Translations under genes and position numbers: made by a program | Assembly: GCA_023228065.1 (NCBI GenBank) | Contig: JALOBX010000006.1 | Location: forward strand, 1-23,100 | Direction: 5' to 3' | Length of the DNA stretch: 23,100 nt | Origin: Candidatus Pacearchaeota archaeon | Lineage (GTDB): Archaea > Nanoarchaeota > Nanoarchaeia > Pacearchaeales > GW2011-AR1 | In this document: positions 1-6,873 of the stretch, piece by piece | How the letters are laid out: every line of letters begins with the position of its first letter | Numbering within the stretch: the stretch's first letter is position 1 | Notes under the pieces: model-generated | Told to the model about the DNA's origin: nothing | Database searches by the model: none | Seen by the model: the letters and a program-made list of their open reading frames with translations, nothing else

Positions 1-85
1 TGCTGATAGTGTTGAAAAAAATTTAAAACAACATTCTTCGCATAACTTAAGTTTAGCAAAACGAACAGTTAAAAATCGAAAATAA
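1..85 (+). CDS. C-terminal end of an upstream gene (partial)
   Basis: A frame beginning at base 2 is open from the window edge to a TAA at 83-85. It gives 27 residues ending in a basic stretch, LAKRTVKNRK. The stop lies just before the AGGGAGG ribosome site of the next gene, which is the spacing expected of the preceding gene in an operon. In T4-like phages the sheath gene often precedes the tube gene, but too little is visible to identify this one. Confidence 0.55.
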   Translation, partial: ADSVEKNLKQHSSHNLSLAKRTVKNRK

Positions 86-99
86 TAGGGAGGATAATT

Positions 100-879
100 A
101 TGCCAAGTAATAGCGGTGCAGATAAACAATCATTTGCAAATTTATATGCAAATCCATTCACCAAGACATTTGGTGGAACAAATAAAGGAACAGCAGATCC
201 ATTCATTTCAGGTTATTTTGGGTGCTATTTCCAGGATATTCCGCCAAAATTATCGGATAATTTGCTTGGATTTGGTGATGGGGGTGTTAATAAAATCTTG
301 AGTGCTGTTGCACTTTCAGTAACAGTTCCTGCTGTTGCTATCAATAAAACTACATTCACCGGAATCGGTGGAAAAAAATGGTCAGTCATTAGTAATATTG
401 ATGTGGGTGATTCTTTAACGGTGAGATTCACTGAATTCAGTGGTGTTCCTATTGGAAAGATTTTATATGCGTGGGGTAGAATCGGAAGATCGATAAGACA
501 CCACACTTCAGCTCTCGCATGTGGCGAATATACGAAGAGTCAATATGCCGCATCTCTATACTATTGGACTATGCGACCATCTATGAATCCCTGTATATCA
601 GATATCGAAATTGCATTTTGCTTCACTGGTTGTTTCCCAAATAAGGTTCCTCTGGATTCTTACGGTGGGGACGTTGCAACCAATGACAAAGTTGAAATTG
701 ATGTTGATTTCAACGTTGATGAAGTGTTCTGCTCATTGGAAAAAGATAATGAGTGGGTTGCGATTAAGGTTCAAACTATTATGAATACCATATTGAATTA
801 TGGTCAACTTAAAAATGATATTAGTTTTGGAAAACTTGGTGGACCAAATGATTTGGGGGGAGCGGGGCCAGCTTTTTAA
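100..879 (+). CDS. Tail tube-like structural protein
   Basis: A 259-residue protein that probably forms the inner tube of a contractile tail. The start is an ATG 6 nt after AGGGAGG (87-93). The body is rich in beta-strand-like segments. It contains a DxxxVRFTEFSG segment, a GxxYxxSLYYWxMRP segment, and an acidic strand near the end of the fold (KVEIDVDFNVDE), followed by a Gly-rich C-terminus. The size and pattern are compatible with T4 gp19-type tube proteins, which are usually about 160-260 residues. A baseplate-J-like and a gp25-like gene follow, supporting a virion role. A terminator directly downstream allows this gene to be expressed at higher level than the baseplate genes, as expected for a many-copy tube subunit. 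The family call rests on pattern and context, not on a diagnostic motif. Confidence 0.55.
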   Translation: MPSNSGADKQSFANLYANPFTKTFGGTNKGTADPFISGYFGCYFQDIPPKLSDNLLGFGDGGVNKILSAVALSVTVPAVAINKTTFTGIGGKKWSVISNIDVGDSLTVRFTEFSGVPIGKILYAWGRIGRSIRHHTSALACGEYTKSQYAASLYYWTMRPSMNPCISDIEIAFCFTGCFPNKVPLDSYGGDVATNDKVEIDVDFNVDEVFCSLEKDNEWVAIKVQTIMNTILNYGQLKNDISFGKLGGPNDLGGAGPAF

Positions 880-904
880 AAAAATTGTCAAAAACTAAAA
901 ACGT

Positions 905-946
905 ATTAGGGGGTTGGATTGAAATACATCCAATCCTCTAATTTTT
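905..946 (+). terminator. Rho-independent terminator after the tail tube gene
   Basis: A 15-bp stem (905-919 with 928-942, two G.U pairs, 8-nt loop) runs into TTTTTGT. It sits 25 nt after the tube stop codon and separates that gene from the baseplate genes. Confidence 0.9.
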
Positions 947-958
947 GTAATCATTTTC

Positions 959-991
959 AGGTTGAACAAACCTAAATAAAATAGGAGGTTT
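959..991 (+). promoter_or_regulatory. Possible alternative pairing around the Shine-Dalgarno of the gp26-like gene
   Basis: AACCT (969-973) can pair with AGGTT at 959-963. It can also pair with AGGTT at 986-990, which overlaps the AGGAGG ribosome site (983-988) of the gene starting at 997. Only 5-6 bp are involved, so control of translation here is a weak suggestion. Confidence 0.2.
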
Positions 992-996
992 TTTTA

Positions 997-1782
997 ATGT
1001 TTAGAGGAATACAAATTAAAGTTCCCGAGATTGAGGTGTTATGCCCCCAATCTAAAAAGAAGTTTAGAATCAGGAGTTTAAGTCTCGGCGAAGAAGCAAA
1101 CATGAAGAGTTCGCTCTTAGCATCAAACGGTCCAATTTCAACCAAACTCAACGAAATAATTTATAATGCAATTGTTGATGAAGAAAAACCAACATTTGAA
1201 GAATTTCTTAAAACAACATCCACCAGAGACAGAGATGCATTATTATTGGGGTTATATCAAATCACATACGGTGATGAATATGTATTAGAAAATTATCAAT
1301 GTGTTAATCCACGTTGTCAAAAAACATATAATTTAAAAACTAAATTATCAAATGGATTTAATATCAGTGCATATAATGGAAAAGAAGATTTATTAACAAA
1401 AGAAGTCCCGGTCGAATTAGCAGAAAATGTTATTGCATATGTGCAGCAACCAACATTGGAATATGAAAAGAAAGTTTACGAAAAATTAGCAGAAAATGAT
1501 TTATTAACTCCGTTATATTTAAAAATTTCGAAATTAGATATTACAAATGCAGATGGAAACTTTGTTCTTTCTTTGGATAAAGACGAACTCGATTATTCTA
1601 TGGTTATTTCAAAACAACTTTATTCAAATCATAAAACAAAAATAAACGAAGCATACTATGAGAATTTTGGAAAATATGATGTTGGTGTGACTATCGTCAA
1701 TATGTGTCCGTTCTGCAGACAAAAAGATGAATTTGAATTAGACTTTGTAAAGCAATTTTTTCTTGTGGTATTCGGAACCTAG
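997..1782 (+). CDS. gp26-like baseplate protein with split zinc-binding cysteines
   Basis: A 261-residue protein resembling the T4 gp26 / 'T4 baseplate' family, which takes part in assembly of the baseplate hub. Four cysteines sit as C102-x4-C107 and C237-x2-C240, suggesting a zinc site built from two distant halves. The N-terminus (VPEIEVLCPQSKKKFRIRSL) and the helical middle fit the family. The ATG follows AGGAGG and a run of T. The reading frame ends at TAG 1780-1782 but overlaps by 20 nt a +1-frame extension of 68 codons with no ribosome site of its own. A minor 323-residue frameshift product is therefore possible. The family call is made from pattern and position beside the gp25-like gene; the zinc site is inferred. 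Confidence 0.6.
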   Translation: MFRGIQIKVPEIEVLCPQSKKKFRIRSLSLGEEANMKSSLLASNGPISTKLNEIIYNAIVDEEKPTFEEFLKTTSTRDRDALLLGLYQITYGDEYVLENYQCVNPRCQKTYNLKTKLSNGFNISAYNGKEDLLTKEVPVELAENVIAYVQQPTLEYEKKVYEKLAENDLLTPLYLKISKLDITNADGNFVLSLDKDELDYSMVISKQLYSNHKTKINEAYYENFGKYDVGVTIVNMCPFCRQKDEFELDFVKQFFLVVFGT

Positions 1783-1969
1783 GAAGTCAAATGCGTTTAG
1801 AAAAGAATTTATAGAAAAAGTCGCAGTAGCAATAGATGTTTTAAAAATATCTTATTTAGATATCCTACTCTTACCTGTTTATGAATTTACAACATTAATG
1901 GAATTAAAGGCAAGAAGTTTAGAGGAGCAAAAGAAAGCATTAGAGGATATGAGGAACAATTATAAATGA
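1763..1969 (+). CDS. +1-frame extension of the gp26-like gene (frameshift product or small chaperone)
   Basis: An open frame of 68 codons starting at a TTG in the +1 frame relative to the upstream gene and overlapping it by 20 nt. No Shine-Dalgarno precedes the TTG, and no in-frame ATG lies near the start. Upstream, the zero-frame codons TTT TTT CTT (1756-1764) would let tRNA-Phe slip from TTT to TTC (1760-1762). That enters this frame exactly at the TTG. The product is helical and charged, ending with a likely coiled coil (LEEQKKALEDMRNNYK). Tail assembly chaperone pairs of many phages are made by frameshifting in the same manner. The alternative is a separate coupled small protein, as with gp51 of T4. 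It overlaps the next gene by 4 nt (ATGA). Confidence 0.55.
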   Translation: MWYSEPRKSNAFRKEFIEKVAVAIDVLKISYLDILLLPVYEFTTLMELKARSLEEQKKALEDMRNNYK

Positions 1970-2352
1970 TAGGATTAAGAAGAATCAAAAATATTATAGC
2001 CGATAACGGGGATTATCAAGAAATATTTGATATTGATGTGATGTTAGACTCATTAGAAAAAATATTTAGTATAATGCTTGAAACATATCCATTTGATCCA
2101 GAATTCGGCTCTAATTTATTTAGATATTTACATGAACCTTTTGATGATATCAACAGAGAAAATATAGAATACGATGTTAGAAATGTTATGGCAGAACATA
2201 TACCAGGATTAAAAATAAAAGATTTAAAGATACGCGCTGGGAATGATAAAAGTTTCATTTTGGATATAATAGTTGAATTTCAAGGTATGAGTAGAAATGC
2301 AAAATTCTTAGTAGGTAAAAAAGGATATGTGTCATTGATAAAGGATGATTAA
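1966..2352 (+). CDS. gp25-like baseplate wedge protein
   Basis: A 128-residue protein with the gp25/GPW fold found in baseplates of contractile tails, type VI secretion and related machines. It binds the sheath-initiating end of the baseplate. The segment PFDPEFGSNLFRYLHEPFDD (about residues 42-61) is the family signature: xFDPxFGSxLxxYLxEP, where a conserved Glu lies near the loop. A following helix of the IxxDVRNVM type and the strand pair around residues 78-110 complete the fold. The length is normal for the family (about 120-135). The ATG overlaps the preceding TGA. Together with the gp6-like gene downstream it defines the wedge module. Confidence 0.85.
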   Translation: MIGLRRIKNIIADNGDYQEIFDIDVMLDSLEKIFSIMLETYPFDPEFGSNLFRYLHEPFDDINRENIEYDVRNVMAEHIPGLKIKDLKIRAGNDKSFILDIIVEFQGMSRNAKFLVGKKGYVSLIKDD

Positions 2353-2355
2353 TAT

Positions 2356-2384
2356 ATGTTCCGAATAATGTGGTGGGTGGTGGG
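2356..2384 (+). other. G-run leader next to a 14-nt sequence repeated downstream
   Basis: The 61-nt gap before the next gene holds GG-T-GGG-T-GG-T-GGG (2372-2384), a two-layer G-quadruplex-type pattern striking in DNA this AT-rich. Directly before it, ATGTTCCGAATAAT (2356-2369) recurs exactly at 3066-3079, at the end of the next gene. A 12-codon frame beginning at that ATG has no good ribosome site and is probably not a gene. Confidence 0.45.
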
Positions 2385-2413
2385 CTTAATTTAAATTTGG
2401 AGGTTTTTGGTAA

Positions 2414-3082
2414 ATGGGAATTGAAAATTCCATAATGGCTATTGATTATATGAATGAGTATCACGATCTCATTTATAGATTTTACGGCACAGAATATGTT
2501 GTATATCCATGCACATATTTTAGGCTTGATTACACTAATAGCATTAAGGAAGAAGATAAATTTGAAAGTGGAGCCTATGAAATTGTCGGCGAATATAGCG
2601 GATATAAATGGCATAAAATTTATATGTTCCCAGCAGCATTTTGTGAACCAATTACAAGCATAACTCCAACCAGAGATGAACGTGGAAGAGTATTAGAATT
2701 AACAACTTCATTTGTCATACCAGGACAATTATTTATGCAACCATTATATAATGATTTAGTAATATTTCCAACAACATTGAGACAGGGTGATTTTGAAAAA
2801 TATCCATCATATATTGTTTCAAATGTGGAAAGAGCAATATTTTCTAATGAAACTTTATATAAGGTCACAGTACAAGCATTTCATGCAAGTGAAACTATGA
2901 TTAATAATCAAGTTATTGATGAATATATTTTTGTTGATTATTTTAAGAAAATATATCCGATAGATGTTGGGATGCAGTTGCTCAGTTTAATGAATACAGT
3001 GCAGACTGAAATGTTAGATTTTTACAATACATATTTCAATAAACAATCTCAAATGTTTTGTGTTGATGTTCCGAATAATTAA
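2414..3082 (+). CDS. Unknown protein of the baseplate module
   Basis: A 222-residue soluble protein with no family I recognise. The start is an ATG after GGAGG (2398-2402). It has many aromatic residues (for example YRFYGTEYVVYPCTYFRLDY near residues 21-40) and a central beta-rich portion with FVIPGQLFMQPLYNDLVIFP. The C-terminus is helical (about residues 180-210). No signal peptide or membrane segment is seen. Its place between gp25-like and gp6-like genes matches where wedge partners such as gp53 act, but I see no resemblance to gp53. The last codons lie within a 14-nt repeat also present just upstream of the gene, so the gene may have been inserted or duplicated as a unit. Confidence 0.7.
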   Translation: MGIENSIMAIDYMNEYHDLIYRFYGTEYVVYPCTYFRLDYTNSIKEEDKFESGAYEIVGEYSGYKWHKIYMFPAAFCEPITSITPTRDERGRVLELTTSFVIPGQLFMQPLYNDLVIFPTTLRQGDFEKYPSYIVSNVERAIFSNETLYKVTVQAFHASETMINNQVIDEYIFVDYFKKIYPIDVGMQLLSLMNTVQTEMLDFYNTYFNKQSQMFCVDVPNN

Positions 3083-3095
3083 AGGAGTGAAATAA

Positions 3096-4316
3096 ATGGA
3101 TTATATTAAGTCGAGTCGTGAACAAATTAGATTGCAGATGACTCAACTCGCAAAAGAATATTTGCAATTGCAAAATGTAGATTTTTCTAAGACTCATTAT
3201 TTATCATATCTACTAGATATAATGTCTATTATGACTGCAAATATTTTATATTTTTCTTCTTTATCTCATCACGAATCGATTTTAATAACTGCAAGATTGG
3301 ATGAGCCAATTAGGAATCTTGCAACGGTTATTGGATACAATCCTCTGAATGCTATCAGTGCAAAAGTTGATGCTTTATTTCAGGCCAACATTCTTAACGC
3401 TCCTTTAGAATTTAGATTTCAGATGAATGGATTATTTAGAGAATCCACAGTATCTCCAACTGGATTTGAGGAATCTGGATTTAGAGTTTCAAGCACTAAT
3501 AACACTTTTCAATTAATAAATAAAAATATTATAGTCCAGAGAGACAATTCTGGATTGATAAAAATCATGATGGAGACTCCAACTGGAACATCATTGTTGC
3601 CTTACGATTATAATGCAGTGACTGGAACTTTATCCTTCATTGTGAATTTTGATCAAATAGAAACTATTAATTATGAATATACTGTAAGTGATGACATTAT
3701 GCCATTCCAGTTTTATACTATTGAACAGCCAATAAATGTGAATTCAATGTTAACCGATGTGGAATTATATGTTAATGACACACTATGGGAAAAATCATTG
3801 AATAGCATTGGAATGGAAATGACAGATAAAAAATATATTTTAAAAGTATTTAAAGATAAATTTATAATTATTTTTGGGAATGGTTTATTTGGTAAACAAC
3901 CATCCCCAGGAGATATAATTAAAGTAAGAACATTCATGTCCAATGGATCCAAAGGAAATGTTATAACTGGAAGTGTTTCCAAAAAAGATAGAATTCAAAT
4001 ATCAGATACTCTTTCTGGAATAATGCAGGAAGTTTCTTTCAATGTGACGAACCCATCAATTGGATATGGTGGATCGGATATGGAAGAGAATTCTGATATT
4101 AAAAAGAACGCAATTGCAAGTCTTCAGTCTTTAAATAGATTGGTTAGTGCTGATGATTTTAAACAACTCAGTGCAATAACAGACATTCCGTTTGTGGATT
4201 CAATTTCATATCTTAAAAGATCAGATTTAAAAGTAAATGAAATAAATACCTATGGTGTTTTAACATTTAAAGATGGAATTGTTCCGATGACTTCTTTTAC
4301 AATTCCAGGAATATAA
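3096..4316 (+). CDS. gp6/baseplate J-like wedge protein, N-terminal and core part
   Basis: A 406-residue baseplate wedge protein. Its core carries the baseplate-J/gp6 signature: FGNGLFGKQPSPGDIIKV (about residues 262-279), then SNGSKGNV, and GYGGSDMEENSDIKKNAI, followed by the helix SLNRLVSADDF. These match the G-x-G-x-x-P-x-x-G, G-x-x-GN and GGxDxEs..IK..A...nR.Vt..Df landmarks of the family. In T4, gp6 forms the dimeric ring that holds the wedges together. The usual C-terminal domain is missing here; the protein stops after a short strand (MTSFTIPGI). The next gene ends with a segment of that kind, so the family architecture seems divided between two polypeptides. ATG follows AAAGGAG. Confidence 0.8.
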   Translation: MDYIKSSREQIRLQMTQLAKEYLQLQNVDFSKTHYLSYLLDIMSIMTANILYFSSLSHHESILITARLDEPIRNLATVIGYNPLNAISAKVDALFQANILNAPLEFRFQMNGLFRESTVSPTGFEESGFRVSSTNNTFQLINKNIIVQRDNSGLIKIMMETPTGTSLLPYDYNAVTGTLSFIVNFDQIETINYEYTVSDDIMPFQFYTIEQPINVNSMLTDVELYVNDTLWEKSLNSIGMEMTDKKYILKVFKDKFIIIFGNGLFGKQPSPGDIIKVRTFMSNGSKGNVITGSVSKKDRIQISDTLSGIMQEVSFNVTNPSIGYGGSDMEENSDIKKNAIASLQSLNRLVSADDFKQLSAITDIPFVDSISYLKRSDLKVNEINTYGVLTFKDGIVPMTSFTIPGI

Positions 4317-4328
4317 GGAGATATAATA

Positions 4329-5648
4329 ATGCCGCCAGATGTAATTATTTATCCATATACTGTTAGAGCATATGAGGGGATAAATTGGTATATTCCCTAT
4401 GAGATACATGTGTATTATGCTAAAATGCTTGGTGAATATTATTATATTGCCAGAGATTTAGATTTAGATTATAATGTAGAATTTTCCGATGTTGATACAC
4501 ACCCAATATTTATTTCTAAGGTAAATGTGTCATCCGATTATACATTGCATTTATTTACATTTAAAATTGATTATACAAAAGAATCCACATACGATTTAAC
4601 TGGGGTTGAAGCATTAGTTTCCATGAGAGGAAGAAATTTTTCTTGGATGGGATATATAGCCCCAACTCCTTTGACAGCAGACAGTGGATATTTTACATTC
4701 GATTTTAGTCATGCAGGAATTCCTTACGGGGATTTAGAAATAACTATAAATCTTCTTAAAAGTTCCACTATACATGCCAGATATAAAACATCATCGATAA
4801 TCAAATATAATCTTTTTAATTATACACAGAGTCAATTAGTTGAAACTGCATCCGGACCTCCTCCAGTTAGAGATTTATTGGATGTTCCTGGAATAGAAAA
4901 AGATTGGTTTGATTCATTAAGTGCTGATGATAAAAAATTATTTGAAAAAGAAGTATTGCAAAAAATGATAACACTTTATGATTCAACCTCTATGAGAATG
5001 ATGAATACATTTATCAATTATAAAATGCCAAAGACAAAGGGAATATTGAGCAATATATATTTTAACCCAGAAAATGTAACTGTTAAAAAACTTGTTGTTG
5101 ATAGAACTGATGTGCCTCTTGGATTTTTAGCTGGTGATCAGTTTGCCATTAAAGGACCAGTCACAAATCCAGCTGATCCATTTTATGGGAAAGAAGGAGC
5201 TATTGCACTGTGTTTATCAACAGTACCTGAAACTTGGAGATTTGATTACTTATCTATCTCCTCAATAATTTTCAATGAGTTTGATAGTTTAAAATATTTT
5301 TATGATGGATACAAATGGTTTAGACCAAATTTTGATTTACCAATAAAAATTGAAGCAATAATGTATACTAAGGATGGATATTTGACATATATTGATAAAG
5401 CTAAAACAGCGTTATTAAATTATTTTTCAAACAGATTTGGATTAGATAAACCTATTTATAGATCAGAAATTATTTCTATTTTACAACAAATCGAAGGCGT
5501 AGTTTATGTAAAGTTACTGAAACCAGAAATAGATATTTTATTTAATTATAAAATGGAAGATTTGGATTATGATCATTTGGTATCCTATGTGCCAGAATAT
5601 ATTTGGTTTAATGAAGACGATATTTATATTGATGTTAGAATAGGATAA
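4329..5648 (+). CDS. Baseplate protein with gp6/J-type C-terminal domain
   Basis: A 439-residue protein. The N-terminal half is beta-rich with no recognisable family; it includes an Ig-like-looking stretch from residue 60 to 150. After a short hinge (SGPPPVRDLLDVPG, about 178-191) comes a helical region. Residues about 345-410 carry the arrangement seen at the C-terminus of baseplate-J/gp6 proteins: a strand, a helix of the type IDKAKTALLNYF, a short RFGLDKPIYRSEI segment, then IEGVVYVKLLKP. The gene follows the gp6-like core gene by 12 nt with an AGGAG ribosome site. The two products may form one split wedge unit, or this may be a second wedge protein. That reading is inference. Confidence 0.65.
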   Translation: MPPDVIIYPYTVRAYEGINWYIPYEIHVYYAKMLGEYYYIARDLDLDYNVEFSDVDTHPIFISKVNVSSDYTLHLFTFKIDYTKESTYDLTGVEALVSMRGRNFSWMGYIAPTPLTADSGYFTFDFSHAGIPYGDLEITINLLKSSTIHARYKTSSIIKYNLFNYTQSQLVETASGPPPVRDLLDVPGIEKDWFDSLSADDKKLFEKEVLQKMITLYDSTSMRMMNTFINYKMPKTKGILSNIYFNPENVTVKKLVVDRTDVPLGFLAGDQFAIKGPVTNPADPFYGKEGAIALCLSTVPETWRFDYLSISSIIFNEFDSLKYFYDGYKWFRPNFDLPIKIEAIMYTKDGYLTYIDKAKTALLNYFSNRFGLDKPIYRSEIISILQQIEGVVYVKLLKPEIDILFNYKMEDLDYDHLVSYVPEYIWFNEDDIYIDVRIG

Positions 5649-5658
5649 GGTGGAAAAA

Positions 5659-6747
5659 ATGGATAAAGAAACACTAATTGCAAATCTGAATAAAAATAAA
5701 CACGAAATAAATAAATTTTTAATAACTAGCACATCTAACTATTGGATAGGATTTAATTCATGCAAAATACTTATAACCATTCCAACAATGAACAGATTAT
5801 TTCAGCAATATTTAGATACAAGTTTTAGTGAAATATCAGATCTTATGCCAGCAGTATATAAAGATTGGCCGATTTATAAAATACTTGCAGACCCATACAC
5901 GAAATCCATGGCAATATTATTAAAATTTTCTCTTGAATTGAAATTATACGATATTGCTAGGGGTCTCTATACACTTCTTAACATTAGAATGCACTATTCA
6001 TTAATAAAAAAATATTTTAAATATTGTGATGCTGGCGCGTATCAACTGGCACTTGAAAATCTGCCCAAACAACATTTATTTAATCAGAAGGAATCCATAC
6101 AACAATCATTTTATTATTTAACAGATGTTTTATTTGAAAGATATAAAGGTTTAGTTCCAAAGGACAAAACATCCACAGCCATGTATAGAATGATATATGA
6201 CTTTAGAACACGCTGGGAACAGAGTATGAAAGCATTAGCTAGAAAGTTTTATGATATTAAATCTGGAAAAATTAAAATAGTTTCATTACAGGATAGAGAA
6301 TTTTTAATCGACACACGCATTGATCAGATGGTAGATAATACAATAAATAATTTCTTAATTTACAAAAAATATGATGCAAATGTTTTAAAAAATGTTTGTA
6401 ATAAAGTTGCATTTAGACCGACATATGTTGAACCATTTATTAAAGAAACGATGCATATTTCAGAAGATGTTTTAAAACCATTGCTATATATAATTATAAA
6501 CAATTCATCCTCAGATGATTTTATTAAGACGGATTTTTTTATATCATTATTGAAAAGAATGTCAACTAGATATACAATTGATAAAAAATCTTTGAAAGAA
6601 AAAATTGAAGAATTTATACAGAGACTTATGAAACAAAATTCAGAACTAGCAAGACTATATATTAAAATAAGCAGTCCTTATAAGCAAAAAATTAGAATAT
6701 GTTTAGCTCTATTTTTGTATTATACTATGTGTAATAGTTTAAGATAA
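5659..6747 (+). CDS. Unknown, mainly helical protein at the end of the baseplate operon
   Basis: A 362-residue protein I do not recognise. I chose ATG 5659, since AAGGTGG (5647-5653) lies directly upstream; a GTG at 5650 would overlap that site. The protein looks mostly alpha-helical and basic, with no membrane segment or signal peptide. It contains AVYKDWPIYKILADPYTKSM near residue 65 and a long helical part with many Lys/Arg. It begins 10 nt after the preceding baseplate gene and is followed by a strong terminator, so it is the last gene of the virion operon. A structural or assembly role is inferred from location only. Confidence 0.65.
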   Translation: MDKETLIANLNKNKHEINKFLITSTSNYWIGFNSCKILITIPTMNRLFQQYLDTSFSEISDLMPAVYKDWPIYKILADPYTKSMAILLKFSLELKLYDIARGLYTLLNIRMHYSLIKKYFKYCDAGAYQLALENLPKQHLFNQKESIQQSFYYLTDVLFERYKGLVPKDKTSTAMYRMIYDFRTRWEQSMKALARKFYDIKSGKIKIVSLQDREFLIDTRIDQMVDNTINNFLIYKKYDANVLKNVCNKVAFRPTYVEPFIKETMHISEDVLKPLLYIIINNSSSDDFIKTDFFISLLKRMSTRYTIDKKSLKEKIEEFIQRLMKQNSELARLYIKISSPYKQKIRICLALFLYYTMCNSLR

Positions 6748-6770
6748 TTAATTTCTAACGGGCAATTTAT

Positions 6771-6804
6771 GGGTGATGAAATTTAAATTTCATCACCCTT
6801 TTTT
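6771..6804 (+). terminator. Strong terminator ending the virion operon
   Basis: A perfect inverted repeat GGGTGATGAAATTT / AAATTTCATCACCC (6771-6784, 6785-6798) is followed by TTTTTT. An outer 6-bp pairing (TCTAAC 6754-6759 with GTTAGA 6817-6822) could enclose it. The T-run lies only on the + side, so it serves the + operon. Confidence 0.93.
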
Positions 6805-6820
6805 CATGTTCATATTGTTA

Positions 6821-6844
6821 GATCCCAACCCTTTCGGGAGAATC
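6821..6844 (-). terminator. 3' hairpin of the minus-strand operon with GAAA tetraloop
   Basis: Read on the - strand, GATTCT + CCC, loop GAAA, GGG, two bulged T, then GGGATC forms a 9-bp stem that needs G.U pairs. Those pairs become C.A mismatches on the + strand. It therefore fits an RNA of the - operon, 30 nt past its stop codon. No U-tract follows, so it may be a stabilising 3' hairpin rather than a true terminator. Confidence 0.4.
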
Positions 6845-6873
6845 CATAGGATAAATATATTTAGTTTTATTAA

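Noticed and set aside
2356..2394. 12-codon leader peptide gene
   Set aside because: The ATG lacks a well-spaced ribosome site and the peptide shows no attenuator pattern; kept only as part of the repeat/G-run note.
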